Assembly (NCBI RefSeq): GCF_016904885.1 | Contig: NZ_JADWYI010000001.1 | Location: 7,807,224 to 7,871,223, forward strand | Source: Archangium primigenium | Lineage (GTDB): Bacteria > Myxococcota > Myxococcia > Myxococcales > Myxococcaceae | Direction: 5' to 3' | Length of the DNA stretch: 64,000 nt | Shown here: one piece after another, positions 40,926 through 50,021 of the stretch | How positions within the stretch are numbered: position 1 is the stretch's first letter | Layout of the letters: each line of letters starts with the position of its first letter | Translations under genes and position numbers: made by a program | The notes under the pieces: model-generated | What the model saw: only the letters and a program-made list of their open reading frames with translations | Told to the model about the DNA's origin: nothing | Database searches by the model: none

Positions 40926-42377
40926 TCACTGCTCCCGGAACACCATCAGTCCTCGCGACGTCTCCGCGGCATAGAGGTACCCGTCTCCCGGTACCTTCAC
41001 GCCACTGAGCCCCTCGAGGAACGCCTGGCCCCGGCCTGGATCCGACTCCCGCCACGTATTGTAGTAGGCTCGCGGCTTCGGTGTACTGGGGTTGGACACG
41101 TCCAGGATGCGCAGGCCGTCCTGTGCATGGGCCACATACAGTCGCGACCCCACCAGCGTCAGTCCACTCACAGTGGATTCCGGCCGCAGCTGGAACTGTC
41201 CCACCTGCTCGATGTGCGCGGGATCCGTCACGTTCAGGGCCCGGATGCGGGAGTTCCAGCCCTCGCTCGCCTCGAAGGCGATCGTCCGACCGTCCCCTTC
41301 GATCACTCCCACGGCCACCGGGCGGCTCGTGGCCTTGTCGTAGCCGAAGTGGCCCAGCGTCACCGGCTTGGTGGGCGTCTTCACGTCCGCCACCACCAGA
41401 CCGTAGCGCCAGTGGCCCACGTAGAGCCGGTCGTTGAAGACCACGCCCTCCACGGGCGTCTCCCCGTTGGCCAAGAGGCTCTCCTCCGCGTAGTAGCGCG
41501 CCAGCAACGAGGGTTTGTTCGCATCCTTGGAGAGATCATAGATGAGGACCTCGCCCCGGGGCGCGGGCGACATCAGGTAGAGCCGGTCCTGGTCCACCAC
41601 CAGGCCCCATCCCTGCACCGCTTGGCGCCAGGACGTGTCCGTGATGCGCGTGGGGGCCTTGGGGTTGCGCACGTCGTAGAGGATCACGCCCTCCTTGGAA
41701 CTCGACACGTAGAGCGTCTGGCCCCGGACCCATGCCCGGTACCAGACGTCGTTGGAGGGCGAGAGCTCCGCGAGCTTCTCGGGGTGCTCCGGCTTGCTCA
41801 CATCGTAGATGAAGAGGCCGTCCGAGAGCGCCGTCACATAGGCGAAGCCCCCCGCCACGAACACGTCCGACGCCATGCCCCGGGGCAGGGGCGTCTCCGA
41901 GACCAGGGCCACGCCCTCGGCCTCCTGCTCCCCGGCGCGCCGCTGCAGGCGCACCGCCTCGAAGTTACCCGTCAGGTCACCCGCCCCATTGGAGCACCGG
42001 CGGAACGTGCCCGTCACCTGGGTGGCGCTCGGGGCCTGGCACCCGGAGAGCACCAGCCGGCTGGAGATGGCCCCGTTGGGGTAGTCCCCCGCCAGGAAGA
42101 ACGTGCCCTCCCCCACGCGCTGCTCGCTCATGGGCGTGTTGAAGAGCAGGGGGGCGCCCGGAAAGCGCACCGTCCCCGGCGCATCCACCCCCCCCAGCAC
42201 CACGTTCGCGTTCCAGATGCCCTCGGCCTTGACCGAGGCCAGCGCCGCCGCGTCACAGGCCGAGACATCGAAGGCCTCGAACTCACAGTCCCGCTTGGGC
42301 TCCGTATCCACCGTGTTGGAACAACCCACGAGCGCCGGGAGCAGCGCCCCGGTCATGACCAGCAGTAAACGATTCAT
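40926..42377 (-). CDS. LVIVD-repeat lipoprotein
   Basis: 483 residues. Lipobox LLPALVGC predicts a lipid anchor. After about 150 residues, beta-propeller repeats of the LVIVD type run to the end, each with a V-A-x-G-x-x-Y-V-x-x-x-x-x-G-L-x-I-x-D-V-S core: DVFVAGGFAYVTALSDGLFI, RGQTLYVSSSKEGVILYDV, NDRLYVGHWRYGLVVADV and GSRLYVAHAQDGLRILDVS. Such proteins are common surface lipoproteins in myxobacteria; ligand unknown. It ends directly before the EAL gene, so both are likely expressed together. Confidence 0.85.
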   Translation of the reverse strand: MNRLLLVMTGALLPALVGCSNTVDTEPKRDCEFEAFDVSACDAAALASVKAEGIWNANVVLGGVDAPGTVRFPGAPLLFNTPMSEQRVGEGTFFLAGDYPNGAISSRLVLSGCQAPSATQVTGTFRRCSNGAGDLTGNFEAVRLQRRAGEQEAEGVALVSETPLPRGMASDVFVAGGFAYVTALSDGLFIYDVSKPEHPEKLAELSPSNDVWYRAWVRGQTLYVSSSKEGVILYDVRNPKAPTRITDTSWRQAVQGWGLVVDQDRLYLMSPAPRGEVLIYDLSKDANKPSLLARYYAEESLLANGETPVEGVVFNDRLYVGHWRYGLVVADVKTPTKPVTLGHFGYDKATSRPVAVGVIEGDGRTIAFEASEGWNSRIRALNVTDPAHIEQVGQFQLRPESTVSGLTLVGSRLYVAHAQDGLRILDVSNPSTPKPRAYYNTWRESDPGRGQAFLEGLSGVKVPGDGYLYAAETSRGLMVFREQ

Positions 42378-42557
42378 GCCTCATCCATACCGGTTCATCC
42401 GGGGGCGATAAAAGCCCCGGGTGTGACTGGGCCCCCGTGCCAGGGACGTAAGGCGCTGAGCATTCGCCGTGAAGCGCTCGGATGCTTCCCTGGCGCCATG
42501 GGATAGCGTGGGGACGTACCTGATTCCTTTCGCCCCCCGCCTCGCAAGGTCACCTCC

Positions 42558-45500
42558 GTGAACCGACGTGTCCTCCTCACCGCCCTGCTCACCCTCCTCC
42601 TGCCCGAGGCGGTGTCCGCACAGGTCTATGTCATCCCGCGCAAGGCGTACCGGTCCCCTGTCCATACCTACGACTTCGAGTGGAAGCACCTGGACATCCT
42701 CGTGGGCCCCGAATCCGAGGGTGTCGCGCCCCCCGCGGCCCACCGGGCCCACCAGCAGGCGCCCGGCGCCCCAGGCGGGCCCAGTCCCACCGCCCCCACG
42801 CTCGACACCCGGGAGCCCCCCACGCCTCCGGGGCTGGGCACGCCCCTGAGCCCCACCACCCCCGACACGCCGGGCGTGCCCCTGCCTCCCGGGGGGTTCG
42901 ACGGGGGCGTCGATGGGGGCGTGCCCGCGGACGCCGGCACCGACGAGGCGCCCCTGGCGGTGCCCCTGCCCTTCGAGCTGCCCGATGGCGGCATGTCCGA
43001 CGCGGGCCAGGCCTATGCCCAGTCGCTCGGGGACAAGAGCGGCGGCGTGCGCTTCTACTTCTACGGCAACGAGCAGGAGGTGGCCCAGTTCGCCGCGCCC
43101 CAGCTCGAGGACGCGTACCGCTACCTCGTGGGCCGCTTCAAGTTCGTCCCCACCCAGACCTTCCCGTACATCCTCTACTCCTCCTACCAGGAGTTCCTGC
43201 AGACCAACGTCACCGCCGTGTCCGAGGGCACGCTCGGCGTCACCAGCACCCAGGGCAACCTGGAGCTCACCCTGCCCTACCTCGGTGACCACCGGCAGTT
43301 CGGGGAGATCAGCTCCCACGAGATGGCCCACCAGTTCACCATCCAGAAGGTCCGCTTCCTCGCGGACCAGGCCAAGGTGGGCGGGGATCCGCTCAACGGC
43401 ATCCCGCTGTGGTTCATCGAGGGCCTGGCCGAGTTCTACGCCAAGGGCGGGTTGGACCCCGAGGGCGAGATGATGGTGCGCGACCTGCTCGTCAATCCGG
43501 ACCTCAAGCGCGGCTACGCGTTCCTCGACTTCTGGTCCCCCGGGCCCTACGGCTTCCTGTGGATCTACAAGGTGGGCCAGGCGCGGTGTCAGTTCCTCGA
43601 GGACACCTACGGCGCCGGCTTCATCCAGAAGGTGCTCGACAACTCGCCCAAGCTCGTCTCCGGCACGCCCCGGGTGCAGAACCTGGACTTCGAGGGGCTC
43701 ATGGAGCTGCTCACCGGGGACTCGCCGCAGAAGATCGCCGCCCGGTTCGAGGACTGGCTCAAGCAGCGCTCCTACCGCACCTACCTCAAGTCCCAGCAGG
43801 CCTCGACCACGCTGGAGATCCTGCGCGAGCGCAAGGGCATCGTCACCGCGCTCAACAGCCGCCCCGACGGGCGCGTGCTCATCTACCGGAGCATCGTGCC
43901 GGAGACGGGCGAGAGCCAGCTCATGCTCGTGGACCCCCGCGCCCCCGACGACGCCCAGAAGATCCAGGGCGACGGCGTGCCGGGCTACGAGTCCCTGCAC
44001 CCCATCTTCGGCCGCAACTTCGCCCTCAACGACGAGCGCGTGGCGTTCGTGGCCGAGTCGCTCGCGCGCGACATCATCTACGTGCAGCGCTACACCCACA
44101 GCGCCAAGCCCGTGAGCCTCGGCGACACGCTGCCCCCCGCCGGCCGCAACCCCTACATCAACAACCCCACCGGCCTGCACAAGGAGGCCCCCTTCCGGGT
44201 GGACTTCTCGCTCGGCGAGCGCGTGGCGCACCGGCTCGCCCAGCACGGGCTCATCGCCGCCTACTCCCCGGCCTTCTCCCCGGACGGCGAGAAGCTGGCC
44301 TTCATCGGCTTGAACGAGGGCGGCACGCGCGACGTGTACGTCCTGCCGCTCGGGGAGGGCCCCGACGCCAGGCCCCAGCAGCTCACCCGGGACGTCTACG
44401 CCGAGCGCAGCCTCACCTGGGGCGCGGCCGGCATCGTGTACACCTCGGACGCCACCTCGCACGGCTACTACAACCTCTTCCGGGTGAAGCCGGAGACGCC
44501 CGACCAGGTGGAGCGGCTCACGTCCGAGCCGAGGGACCATCAGGATCCCACGGTGCTGCCCGACGGGCGCCTGTTCTTCGTGGCGTACGACCAGAGCCAC
44601 GCGGACCTGCACGAGTACACCGGCGGCGGGACGATCGTGCGGCGCACGGACGTGGCCACCGGCCTCTTCGAGCCCGCGCCCGCCCCGGACGGCAACCTGT
44701 GGACGCTCTTCCACCTGTCCGGAGAGCGCCAGCCGGCGCTGCTGCGCTCCCAGCAGCTCAAGGGCTACGCGACGGTCCGCGGCGGCCAGGAGGCCGGCCC
44801 GCCCAGCCCCCTGCCCCGACGCTCGCTCGAGGGCGCCGAGCCCTACCAGCCCTTCCATCGCAAGAACATCGACCTGGGGCCCATCCTCGGCTTCGCGGGC
44901 GCGGGCGCGGGCGGCTTCTTCGGCCAGGTGTTCGGCTCGGCCACGGACCGGCTGCGCAACCACGCCCTGCTCTTCCAGGTGGCCGTGTACGGCTCGCTGT
45001 CCCTCACCGACGGCTTCCTCATCTACATGGACCAGTCGCGCCGCACCACCTGGGGCGGGGGCCTCTTCCAGTCCTTGCGCTTCCGCATCGACCGCACGCT
45101 CGTGCAGGCCGCCGGCGACCGGTTGCCCATCGGCTACCTCATCTCCGGCGAGCGCTTCTTCGGCGCCACGGGTCTGGCGCGCTACCCGCTGAGCACCTTC
45201 ACCTTCCTGGAGGCCAACCTCAACGTCGGCGGCTCCAACTACTTCCTCGACCCCACCACCTCGTTCATCCTCAACCTGCCCGAGGTCAACGGCATCGGGG
45301 ACCTGTACACGCCCTGGAAGCAGAACCAGCCCGGCCTGCGCTTCCAGACCGAGGTGTCCGGCGCCGCCGGCTACAACACCTTGCGCTACCACTACACCGG
45401 GGTGCCCACCTCGGGCAGCTCGGTGCTCGGAGAGGTCACCGCCGGCGTGCAGCCCTTCAATGGGGAGTTCTTCGGCAACGTGCGCGTGGACGCCGAGCGC

Positions 45501-46043
45501 TACTTCCCCATCCCCCTGGGCGCCACCCACATCATGCTGCGTGGCGGCACGGGCTCGAGCTTCGGTGGACGCTTCTCCCGCTCCTTCTACCTGTCCAGCT
45601 TCGACACCCTGCGCGGCGTGCCCTTCGGCGACGCGCAGTGGCTCCTCGGCCAGCACTACCTCTACTCCACGCTGGAGTTGCGCGTGCCGCTCGATGCCCT
45701 GGTGCGCATCGCCTTCCTCAACTCGCTCATGGGCGTGGCGGGCTTCGACGCGGGCGGCATCGGCTCCTCCGCGCGCAACATCTGGGATAGGCGCGTGGTG
45801 GACGCCGCCGTGGGCTTCAACGTGGGCCTGGGCCCCATCCTGCTGCGCCTGCACTTCGCCTACCCCTTCGACGTGAAGGCCCCCGTGGGCCGTCCCGCCG
45901 ACAAGTGGGTGACGCAGTTCTCCATCGGCCTGGCCGGCCTGGAGGGCTACATGTTCAAGCAGAAGGGCGCGTCCGCCCCGAAGCGGCGCGACGCGCCCCG
46001 CTCCCCCGTGTCCCTCGGGGGCCTGCAGGTAGGCCCCCGCTAG
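42558..46043 (+). CDS. Exported metallopeptidase fused to a beta-propeller and an outer-membrane barrel
   Basis: 1161 residues, GTG start with signal peptide LLTALLTLLLPEAVSAQ. After a Pro/Gly-rich linker, residues 165-400 are a gluzincin peptidase of the MA type: zinc motif HEMAH (His254, Glu255, His258) with third-ligand region WFIEGLAEFY. Residues 430-750 hold TolB-like propeller repeats (AYSPAFSPDGEKLAFIGLNE, DPTVLPDGRLFFVAY). From about 790 the protein is a barrel with glycine-rich strands (LFQSLRFRIDRTL, THIMLRGGTGSSFGG, LYSTLELRVPL). The peptidase is probably exposed at the outer membrane. Confidence 0.82.
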   Translation: MNRRVLLTALLTLLLPEAVSAQVYVIPRKAYRSPVHTYDFEWKHLDILVGPESEGVAPPAAHRAHQQAPGAPGGPSPTAPTLDTREPPTPPGLGTPLSPTTPDTPGVPLPPGGFDGGVDGGVPADAGTDEAPLAVPLPFELPDGGMSDAGQAYAQSLGDKSGGVRFYFYGNEQEVAQFAAPQLEDAYRYLVGRFKFVPTQTFPYILYSSYQEFLQTNVTAVSEGTLGVTSTQGNLELTLPYLGDHRQFGEISSHEMAHQFTIQKVRFLADQAKVGGDPLNGIPLWFIEGLAEFYAKGGLDPEGEMMVRDLLVNPDLKRGYAFLDFWSPGPYGFLWIYKVGQARCQFLEDTYGAGFIQKVLDNSPKLVSGTPRVQNLDFEGLMELLTGDSPQKIAARFEDWLKQRSYRTYLKSQQASTTLEILRERKGIVTALNSRPDGRVLIYRSIVPETGESQLMLVDPRAPDDAQKIQGDGVPGYESLHPIFGRNFALNDERVAFVAESLARDIIYVQRYTHSAKPVSLGDTLPPAGRNPYINNPTGLHKEAPFRVDFSLGERVAHRLAQHGLIAAYSPAFSPDGEKLAFIGLNEGGTRDVYVLPLGEGPDARPQQLTRDVYAERSLTWGAAGIVYTSDATSHGYYNLFRVKPETPDQVERLTSEPRDHQDPTVLPDGRLFFVAYDQSHADLHEYTGGGTIVRRTDVATGLFEPAPAPDGNLWTLFHLSGERQPALLRSQQLKGYATVRGGQEAGPPSPLPRRSLEGAEPYQPFHRKNIDLGPILGFAGAGAGGFFGQVFGSATDRLRNHALLFQVAVYGSLSLTDGFLIYMDQSRRTTWGGGLFQSLRFRIDRTLVQAAGDRLPIGYLISGERFFGATGLARYPLSTFTFLEANLNVGGSNYFLDPTTSFILNLPEVNGIGDLYTPWKQNQPGLRFQTEVSGAAGYNTLRYHYTGVPTSGSSVLGEVTAGVQPFNGEFFGNVRVDAERYFPIPLGATHIMLRGGTGSSFGGRFSRSFYLSSFDTLRGVPFGDAQWLLGQHYLYSTLELRVPLDALVRIAFLNSLMGVAGFDAGGIGSSARNIWDRRVVDAAVGFNVGLGPILLRLHFAYPFDVKAPVGRPADKWVTQFSIGLAGLEGYMFKQKGASAPKRRDAPRSPVSLGGLQVGPR

Positions 46044-46050
46044 CGGGAGG

Positions 46051-46524
46051 TCAGCAGCACTGGGCGGCCACCAGCGCGGCGTTCGCCCGCGCCAGGGGGC
46101 CGCCCTCCCGGGGAATCCGTTCGAAGTCCCCCCGGAGCGCCTTGAGGGCGAACTTCTCCAGGTCGATCTCCCGCCGCGTGCGCGCGCCGAACGCGCGCGC
46201 GAGCGTGGCCAGGGGACCGAAGCCGAACAGGCCCTGCTGCAAGAGCAGCCCCGCGGCCACGCCGCCCACCACCGCCCAGCCCGGACGGTTGCGGGGCGCC
46301 AGCGCCACGCCCACGAGCGACACCGCCGAGGCCGCCACCGTCACCACCCGGTTGAGGTCCCAGGCGCGCTCCAGCCGATCCAGGTAGTCGCTGATGGCCC
46401 GCCGATCGCCGCGCTCGGCCAGGTCGCGGACACAGCGCTCCACGTGCGCGTCGATGCGCCGGTTCATCCCGTCCGGAGAATGCGTGCGCACCGCGTCACT
46501 CGGGTTCTGGTTCCAGGATTCCAT
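46051..46524 (-). CDS. DUF2892-like small membrane protein
   Basis: 157 residues; ribosome site GGGAG 6 nt before ATG. The N-terminal 55 residues are charged and helical (RDLAERGDRRAISDYLDRLE). Two membrane segments follow (VVTVAASAVSLVGVALAP, AVVGGVAAGLLLQQGLFGFG), giving the YgaP/DUF2892 pattern, and the cytoplasmic tail ends in Cys-Cys. Function unknown. Confidence 0.72.
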   Translation of the reverse strand: MESWNQNPSDAVRTHSPDGMNRRIDAHVERCVRDLAERGDRRAISDYLDRLERAWDLNRVVTVAASAVSLVGVALAPRNRPGWAVVGGVAAGLLLQQGLFGFGPLATLARAFGARTRREIDLEKFALKALRGDFERIPREGGPLARANAALVAAQCC

Positions 46525-46660
46525 CGTGTCTCCCGTCTCGGCAGAGGGCTTCCGGAAGGTAGAGACGCCCGACTGCCCCGGTCACCACCCCCCCGCCGCC
46601 GTCCGCCCGTCACGCGAGCACCCCTGCGCATTCTCCCCCGCCGTGCCTAGCTTGGGCCGC

Positions 46661-47893
46661 GTGAAGCCCTCCCGCCCCCTCCTCCTCGCCTGCCTGCTGT
46701 GCGTCACGGGCTGCATCCAACGGGATTTCCCGCAAAAGCTGCGCATCCGGGAGGACATCCCCAGCTCGGGGCCCCTGCTGTCGCTCGCCCTCTATCAATC
46801 GGTGGGGGTGGGCCTGGGCGAGGGCCATGGCGTGGCCCTGGTGGAGGACGAGCACATCCCCGAGGAGATCGACACGCAGATCCGCCAGGCGCACGGCTCC
46901 ATCCACCTCTTGATGTCCCGGTGGCGTCCCGGCGCGGACTCGGAGCGGCTGCTGCGGGCGGTGGCCGCGCGGGCCCCGGAGGTGAAGTGCCGCGTGCTCG
47001 TGGACCCCCTGGCGAGCCCGGGGTTCGCCGAGAAGGTGGAGCCCGCGCTCGTCCAGAGCGGCTGCGAGGTGCGCGCCTACCGGCCCTTCGTGGGACAAGA
47101 GGTGGTGTTCAACGACGAGCGGCTCGCGGCGCGCAACCACCGCCAGCTCGTCATCCGCGACGGGCGCGGCGGCCTCACCGGGGGCACGGGCGTGGGCGGC
47201 GAGGGCCCCGCCTGGCACGACACCTACGTGCACGTGGAGGGGCCCGCGGTGCGCCAGCTCCAGCAGGCCTTCGCCCGGGACTGGCTGGAGGCGGGCGGGG
47301 GGCTCCTGCCCGCGTCCGAGTTCCCCGCGCTCGAGGCCCAGGGCGCCGCCCGCGCCGCCTTCATCCCCAGCACGGGCTCGCCCTCGCTCAGCCACTCCGA
47401 GCGCATGCTCCAGGTCCTCATGGCCTCGGCGCGCCACCGCCTGTGGCTCACCAACGCGTGCTTCGTGCCGAGCGCCGCCACCGTGGCCACGCTCATCCAC
47501 AAGGCCCAGTCCGGCGTGGACGTGCGCATCCTCGTGCCCGGCCTCCAGGAGGACGCCCGGGTGCTCGCCGCCCAGCGCTCCACCTATGAGCGGCTGCTGG
47601 AGAGCGGCGTGCGGCTCTGGGAGTACCAGCGCGCCCCCCTCCAGGCCCGCACGGTGCTCGTGGACGAGCAGCTCGTGGCGGTGGGCTCCACCAGCCTGGA
47701 GCCCAACGCCCATGCCCTGCTCGAGGAGGGCGCCTTCGTCATCGAGGACACGCCTCTCGCCCGGTCGCTCGCCGAGCGCTTCGAGCGCGATGTCACGCAC
47801 GCCAACGAAGTGCGCGCGGACGAATGGCGCGACCGCGGCTGGCTGCAACGGGTGTCCGTCGCCCTGCCCGCCACGGAAGCCGGGTGTCGTTGA
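46661..47893 (+). CDS. Phospholipase-D-like lipoprotein with degenerate HKD motifs
   Basis: 410 residues from GTG 46661; the lipobox is LLACLLCVTGC. Two PLD half-domains resemble cardiolipin synthase (EIDTQIRQAHGSIHLLMSRW; LQVLMASARHRLWLTNACF). The first HKD motif reads NHRQLVIRD with Gln where Lys is required, and the second reads LQARTVLVDE, with Gln for His and Arg for Lys. GGTGVG and GSTSLEPNAH, which normally follow the motifs, are kept. It is therefore probably not a functional phosphodiesterase of the usual kind, and may bind phospholipid or nucleic acid only. Confidence 0.82.
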   Translation: MKPSRPLLLACLLCVTGCIQRDFPQKLRIREDIPSSGPLLSLALYQSVGVGLGEGHGVALVEDEHIPEEIDTQIRQAHGSIHLLMSRWRPGADSERLLRAVAARAPEVKCRVLVDPLASPGFAEKVEPALVQSGCEVRAYRPFVGQEVVFNDERLAARNHRQLVIRDGRGGLTGGTGVGGEGPAWHDTYVHVEGPAVRQLQQAFARDWLEAGGGLLPASEFPALEAQGAARAAFIPSTGSPSLSHSERMLQVLMASARHRLWLTNACFVPSAATVATLIHKAQSGVDVRILVPGLQEDARVLAAQRSTYERLLESGVRLWEYQRAPLQARTVLVDEQLVAVGSTSLEPNAHALLEEGAFVIEDTPLARSLAERFERDVTHANEVRADEWRDRGWLQRVSVALPATEAGCR

Positions 47894-48034
47894 GCGGGAA
47901 GCGCCGTTCCCACCCGGGCCCACGCGCGAGCGGTGTCGGGCAAGGACATTGCCCTCTTTTCCCGGGACGCCATCCACTGGCGGACACTTCCCCCCCGCCA
48001 GGGCTGGGCATCCGTCTTGCTCTGCCCACCGCGC

Positions 48035-49846
48035 ATGAAAACACCGCGCGTGCTCTGCTTCATGACCCTGCTGCTGTCCGTCGCCTGCAGTCCCGAGGGG
48101 GGTCTGTCACCGCCGGTCCTGAACCTGCCCGCGCCCGCGCCGGGGGAGCCCTCGCGGCCCGCCCCCGTGGATCCGCCCCAGACCGGGCCCAACGGCCCCG
48201 TGACGCCCGAGCCCGCGCCCACGGAGCCGGACCCGCCGCCCGCGCCCGTGCCGGACGAGTCCAAGGCCTTCCTGCTGCCCGACGTGCAGAAGACGGTGCG
48301 GCAGTACGAGCTCATCATGCCGGAGAGCGTGCGCCAGCAGTTCTACGCCGACAAGAACACGCCCGAGCAGCCCGCCATCTTCCGCTGTGACGGCGTGGAC
48401 TACCCGGTGCTGGTGCGCCTGCGCGGCGCGTCCGCGCGCGACTTCCCCAAGAAGAGCTGGAACGTGAGCTTCGAGGGCGACACGCGCTTCGAGGACCGCA
48501 CCTCGCTCAACCTCGTGGCCGGCTACTCGGACGCGTCCATGCTCGCGGAGAAGATCGCCTTCGACCTGCTGACCGCCATGCGCGTGCCCGCGGCGAGCGT
48601 GACCTTCGTGCGCCTGAGCATCAACGGCCAGAACGAGGGCGTCTTCCTGGACATCGAGCAGATCAACAAGGCCTTCCTGCGCGCCCATAACTTCGCGGAC
48701 AAGGACGCCTCCATCTACCGCGCGGGCTGGAAGGACACCGAGCTCAAGCTGCGCTCCTGGAAGGTGCCCTACCAGGGCGACTGGAAGAAGAAGACCAACG
48801 AGAAGAAGGAGAACGACGACGCGCTCGAGGCGGTGCTCGCCGTCATCAACCGCACCCCCGAGCCCCAGCTCGTCTCCGCCCTGGAGAAGCACATGGACAT
48901 CGAGGGGTACGTGCGCTCCATGGTCATGGACGCCCTCATGGCCAACAACTACGTGGAGGACTCGGAGAGCTACTTCATCTTCGACCACTTCAAGGGCCAG
49001 TGGTTCTACGCCGCGTGGGACCTGAACAACGTGGACGCGCGCTGGTGGTACCCGCTGGAGATGGGCCCGGACCTGGTGCCGCACTACCGCCAGCCCCTCT
49101 ACTCCTTCACCCTGGGCAGCACGGAAATCAGCAAGCGCTACAACGAGCGCAAGAGCATCCACCCGGGCTACCTGCCCGTCTTCTCCAACCTGGCCACCCG
49201 CGTGGTGCTCAACCCCGTGCTGCGCGCCCGGCTGGAGGCCCGGCTGGACAAGGCGCTCGCCGAGCTGTTCACCCTGGAGGTGATGGGGCCCTACATCGAC
49301 GAGCTGCACGCCGTCATCTCGCCGTACATGGCGCAGGACCCCTACATGAGCTACGCGAAGTTCCAGGGGGGCCGCACCTTCATGCGCGACTTCGTGCGCC
49401 TGCGCCGGGCCCACATCCTCAAGGAGCGCGAGCGGCTGCGCGCGCTGCCCCAGGGCGTGGTCATCGAGGCGCTGGACGCCCAGGCCGGCTGGGTGGAGCT
49501 GCGCAACCGCGGCACCCAGGCGCAGGAGCTCAACGGGCTGATGCTGACCACCAACCTGCGGCGCGCCGTCCCCGCGCTGCTCGTGCCCGAGCCCACCGCG
49601 ACCCCGCCCGAGCAGGCCGCCGCCGGCCTCCCGGTGGGCAAGACACTCACGACCCGCGTCCTCGCCCCCGGTGAGCGCGTGCGGCTGGATGCCGCGAGCC
49701 TCGGCCTCACCTTCGCGCCCGAGGGCGAGCTGGGCCTCTTCGATGGTCAGAGCGTGTCGGGCCTCAAGGACGCCTTCTTCTACGGGCGGCTCGCCGACGG
49801 CCGGCACTACGCGCGGGACGAGGACGGCACCTGGCGCGTGCGCTGA
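48035..49846 (+). CDS. CotH-family lipoprotein with lamin-tail-like C-terminus
   Basis: 603 residues from ATG 48035. Lipobox LLLSVAC; a 60-residue Pro-rich linker follows. The CotH kinase-like fold covers about 85-470: VLVRLRGASARDFPKKSWNV, SMLAEKIAFDLL, VRLSINGQNEGVFLDIEQIN, MDALMANNYVEDSESYFIFD and FYAAWDLNNVDARWWYP. CotH proteins are atypical kinases acting on secreted or coat proteins. The last 100 residues, starting VIEALDAQAGWVELRNRGTQ, resemble a lamin-tail domain. Likely on the outer surface of the outer membrane. Confidence 0.85.
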   Translation: MKTPRVLCFMTLLLSVACSPEGGLSPPVLNLPAPAPGEPSRPAPVDPPQTGPNGPVTPEPAPTEPDPPPAPVPDESKAFLLPDVQKTVRQYELIMPESVRQQFYADKNTPEQPAIFRCDGVDYPVLVRLRGASARDFPKKSWNVSFEGDTRFEDRTSLNLVAGYSDASMLAEKIAFDLLTAMRVPAASVTFVRLSINGQNEGVFLDIEQINKAFLRAHNFADKDASIYRAGWKDTELKLRSWKVPYQGDWKKKTNEKKENDDALEAVLAVINRTPEPQLVSALEKHMDIEGYVRSMVMDALMANNYVEDSESYFIFDHFKGQWFYAAWDLNNVDARWWYPLEMGPDLVPHYRQPLYSFTLGSTEISKRYNERKSIHPGYLPVFSNLATRVVLNPVLRARLEARLDKALAELFTLEVMGPYIDELHAVISPYMAQDPYMSYAKFQGGRTFMRDFVRLRRAHILKERERLRALPQGVVIEALDAQAGWVELRNRGTQAQELNGLMLTTNLRRAVPALLVPEPTATPPEQAAAGLPVGKTLTTRVLAPGERVRLDAASLGLTFAPEGELGLFDGQSVSGLKDAFFYGRLADGRHYARDEDGTWRVR

Positions 49847-49857
49847 GCCGCGCGAGC

Positions 49858-49901
49858 GGCGCGGAGAGTCCCGGAATCTCCGCGCCGTTCCTTTGCTTTC
49901 C
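49858..49901 (+). terminator. Rho-independent terminator of the CotH gene
   Basis: Perfect 10-bp stem GGCGCGGAGA / TCTCCGCGCC with 9-nt loop followed by GTTCCTTTGCTTTCC, 12 nt after the stop codon. The next 120 bp (to 50021) are unusually A/T-rich and hold no further signal that I can identify apart from a probable promoter region. Confidence 0.8.
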
Positions 49902-50021
49902 TGGACTTACCAACAAGACGTCTTTGTCAAGAAGAGCGTGATGATTTAATTTCATTCAAGCGAGCAGACAGACGAGCGCCTGATTAGATTTCCGCCTCCC
50001 TACTGAAGAGGTGGCTTAATC

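Noticed and set aside
42399-42420. Sigma-28-like GCGATAAA and hairpin in the gap before the metalloprotease gene
   Set aside because: No matching -35 box at 11 nt; the sequence is explained as a GC-rich stem with an A-rich loop.
42381-45854. 1157-codon minus-strand frame opposite the metalloprotease gene
   Set aside because: Antisense shadow; no recognisable domains and the plus strand has HEMAH, propeller and barrel features in order.
49902-50021. A/T-rich gap considered as an attachment site or island border
   Set aside because: No tRNA gene, direct repeats or integrase nearby; a promoter region for the DNRLRE gene is a simpler reading.
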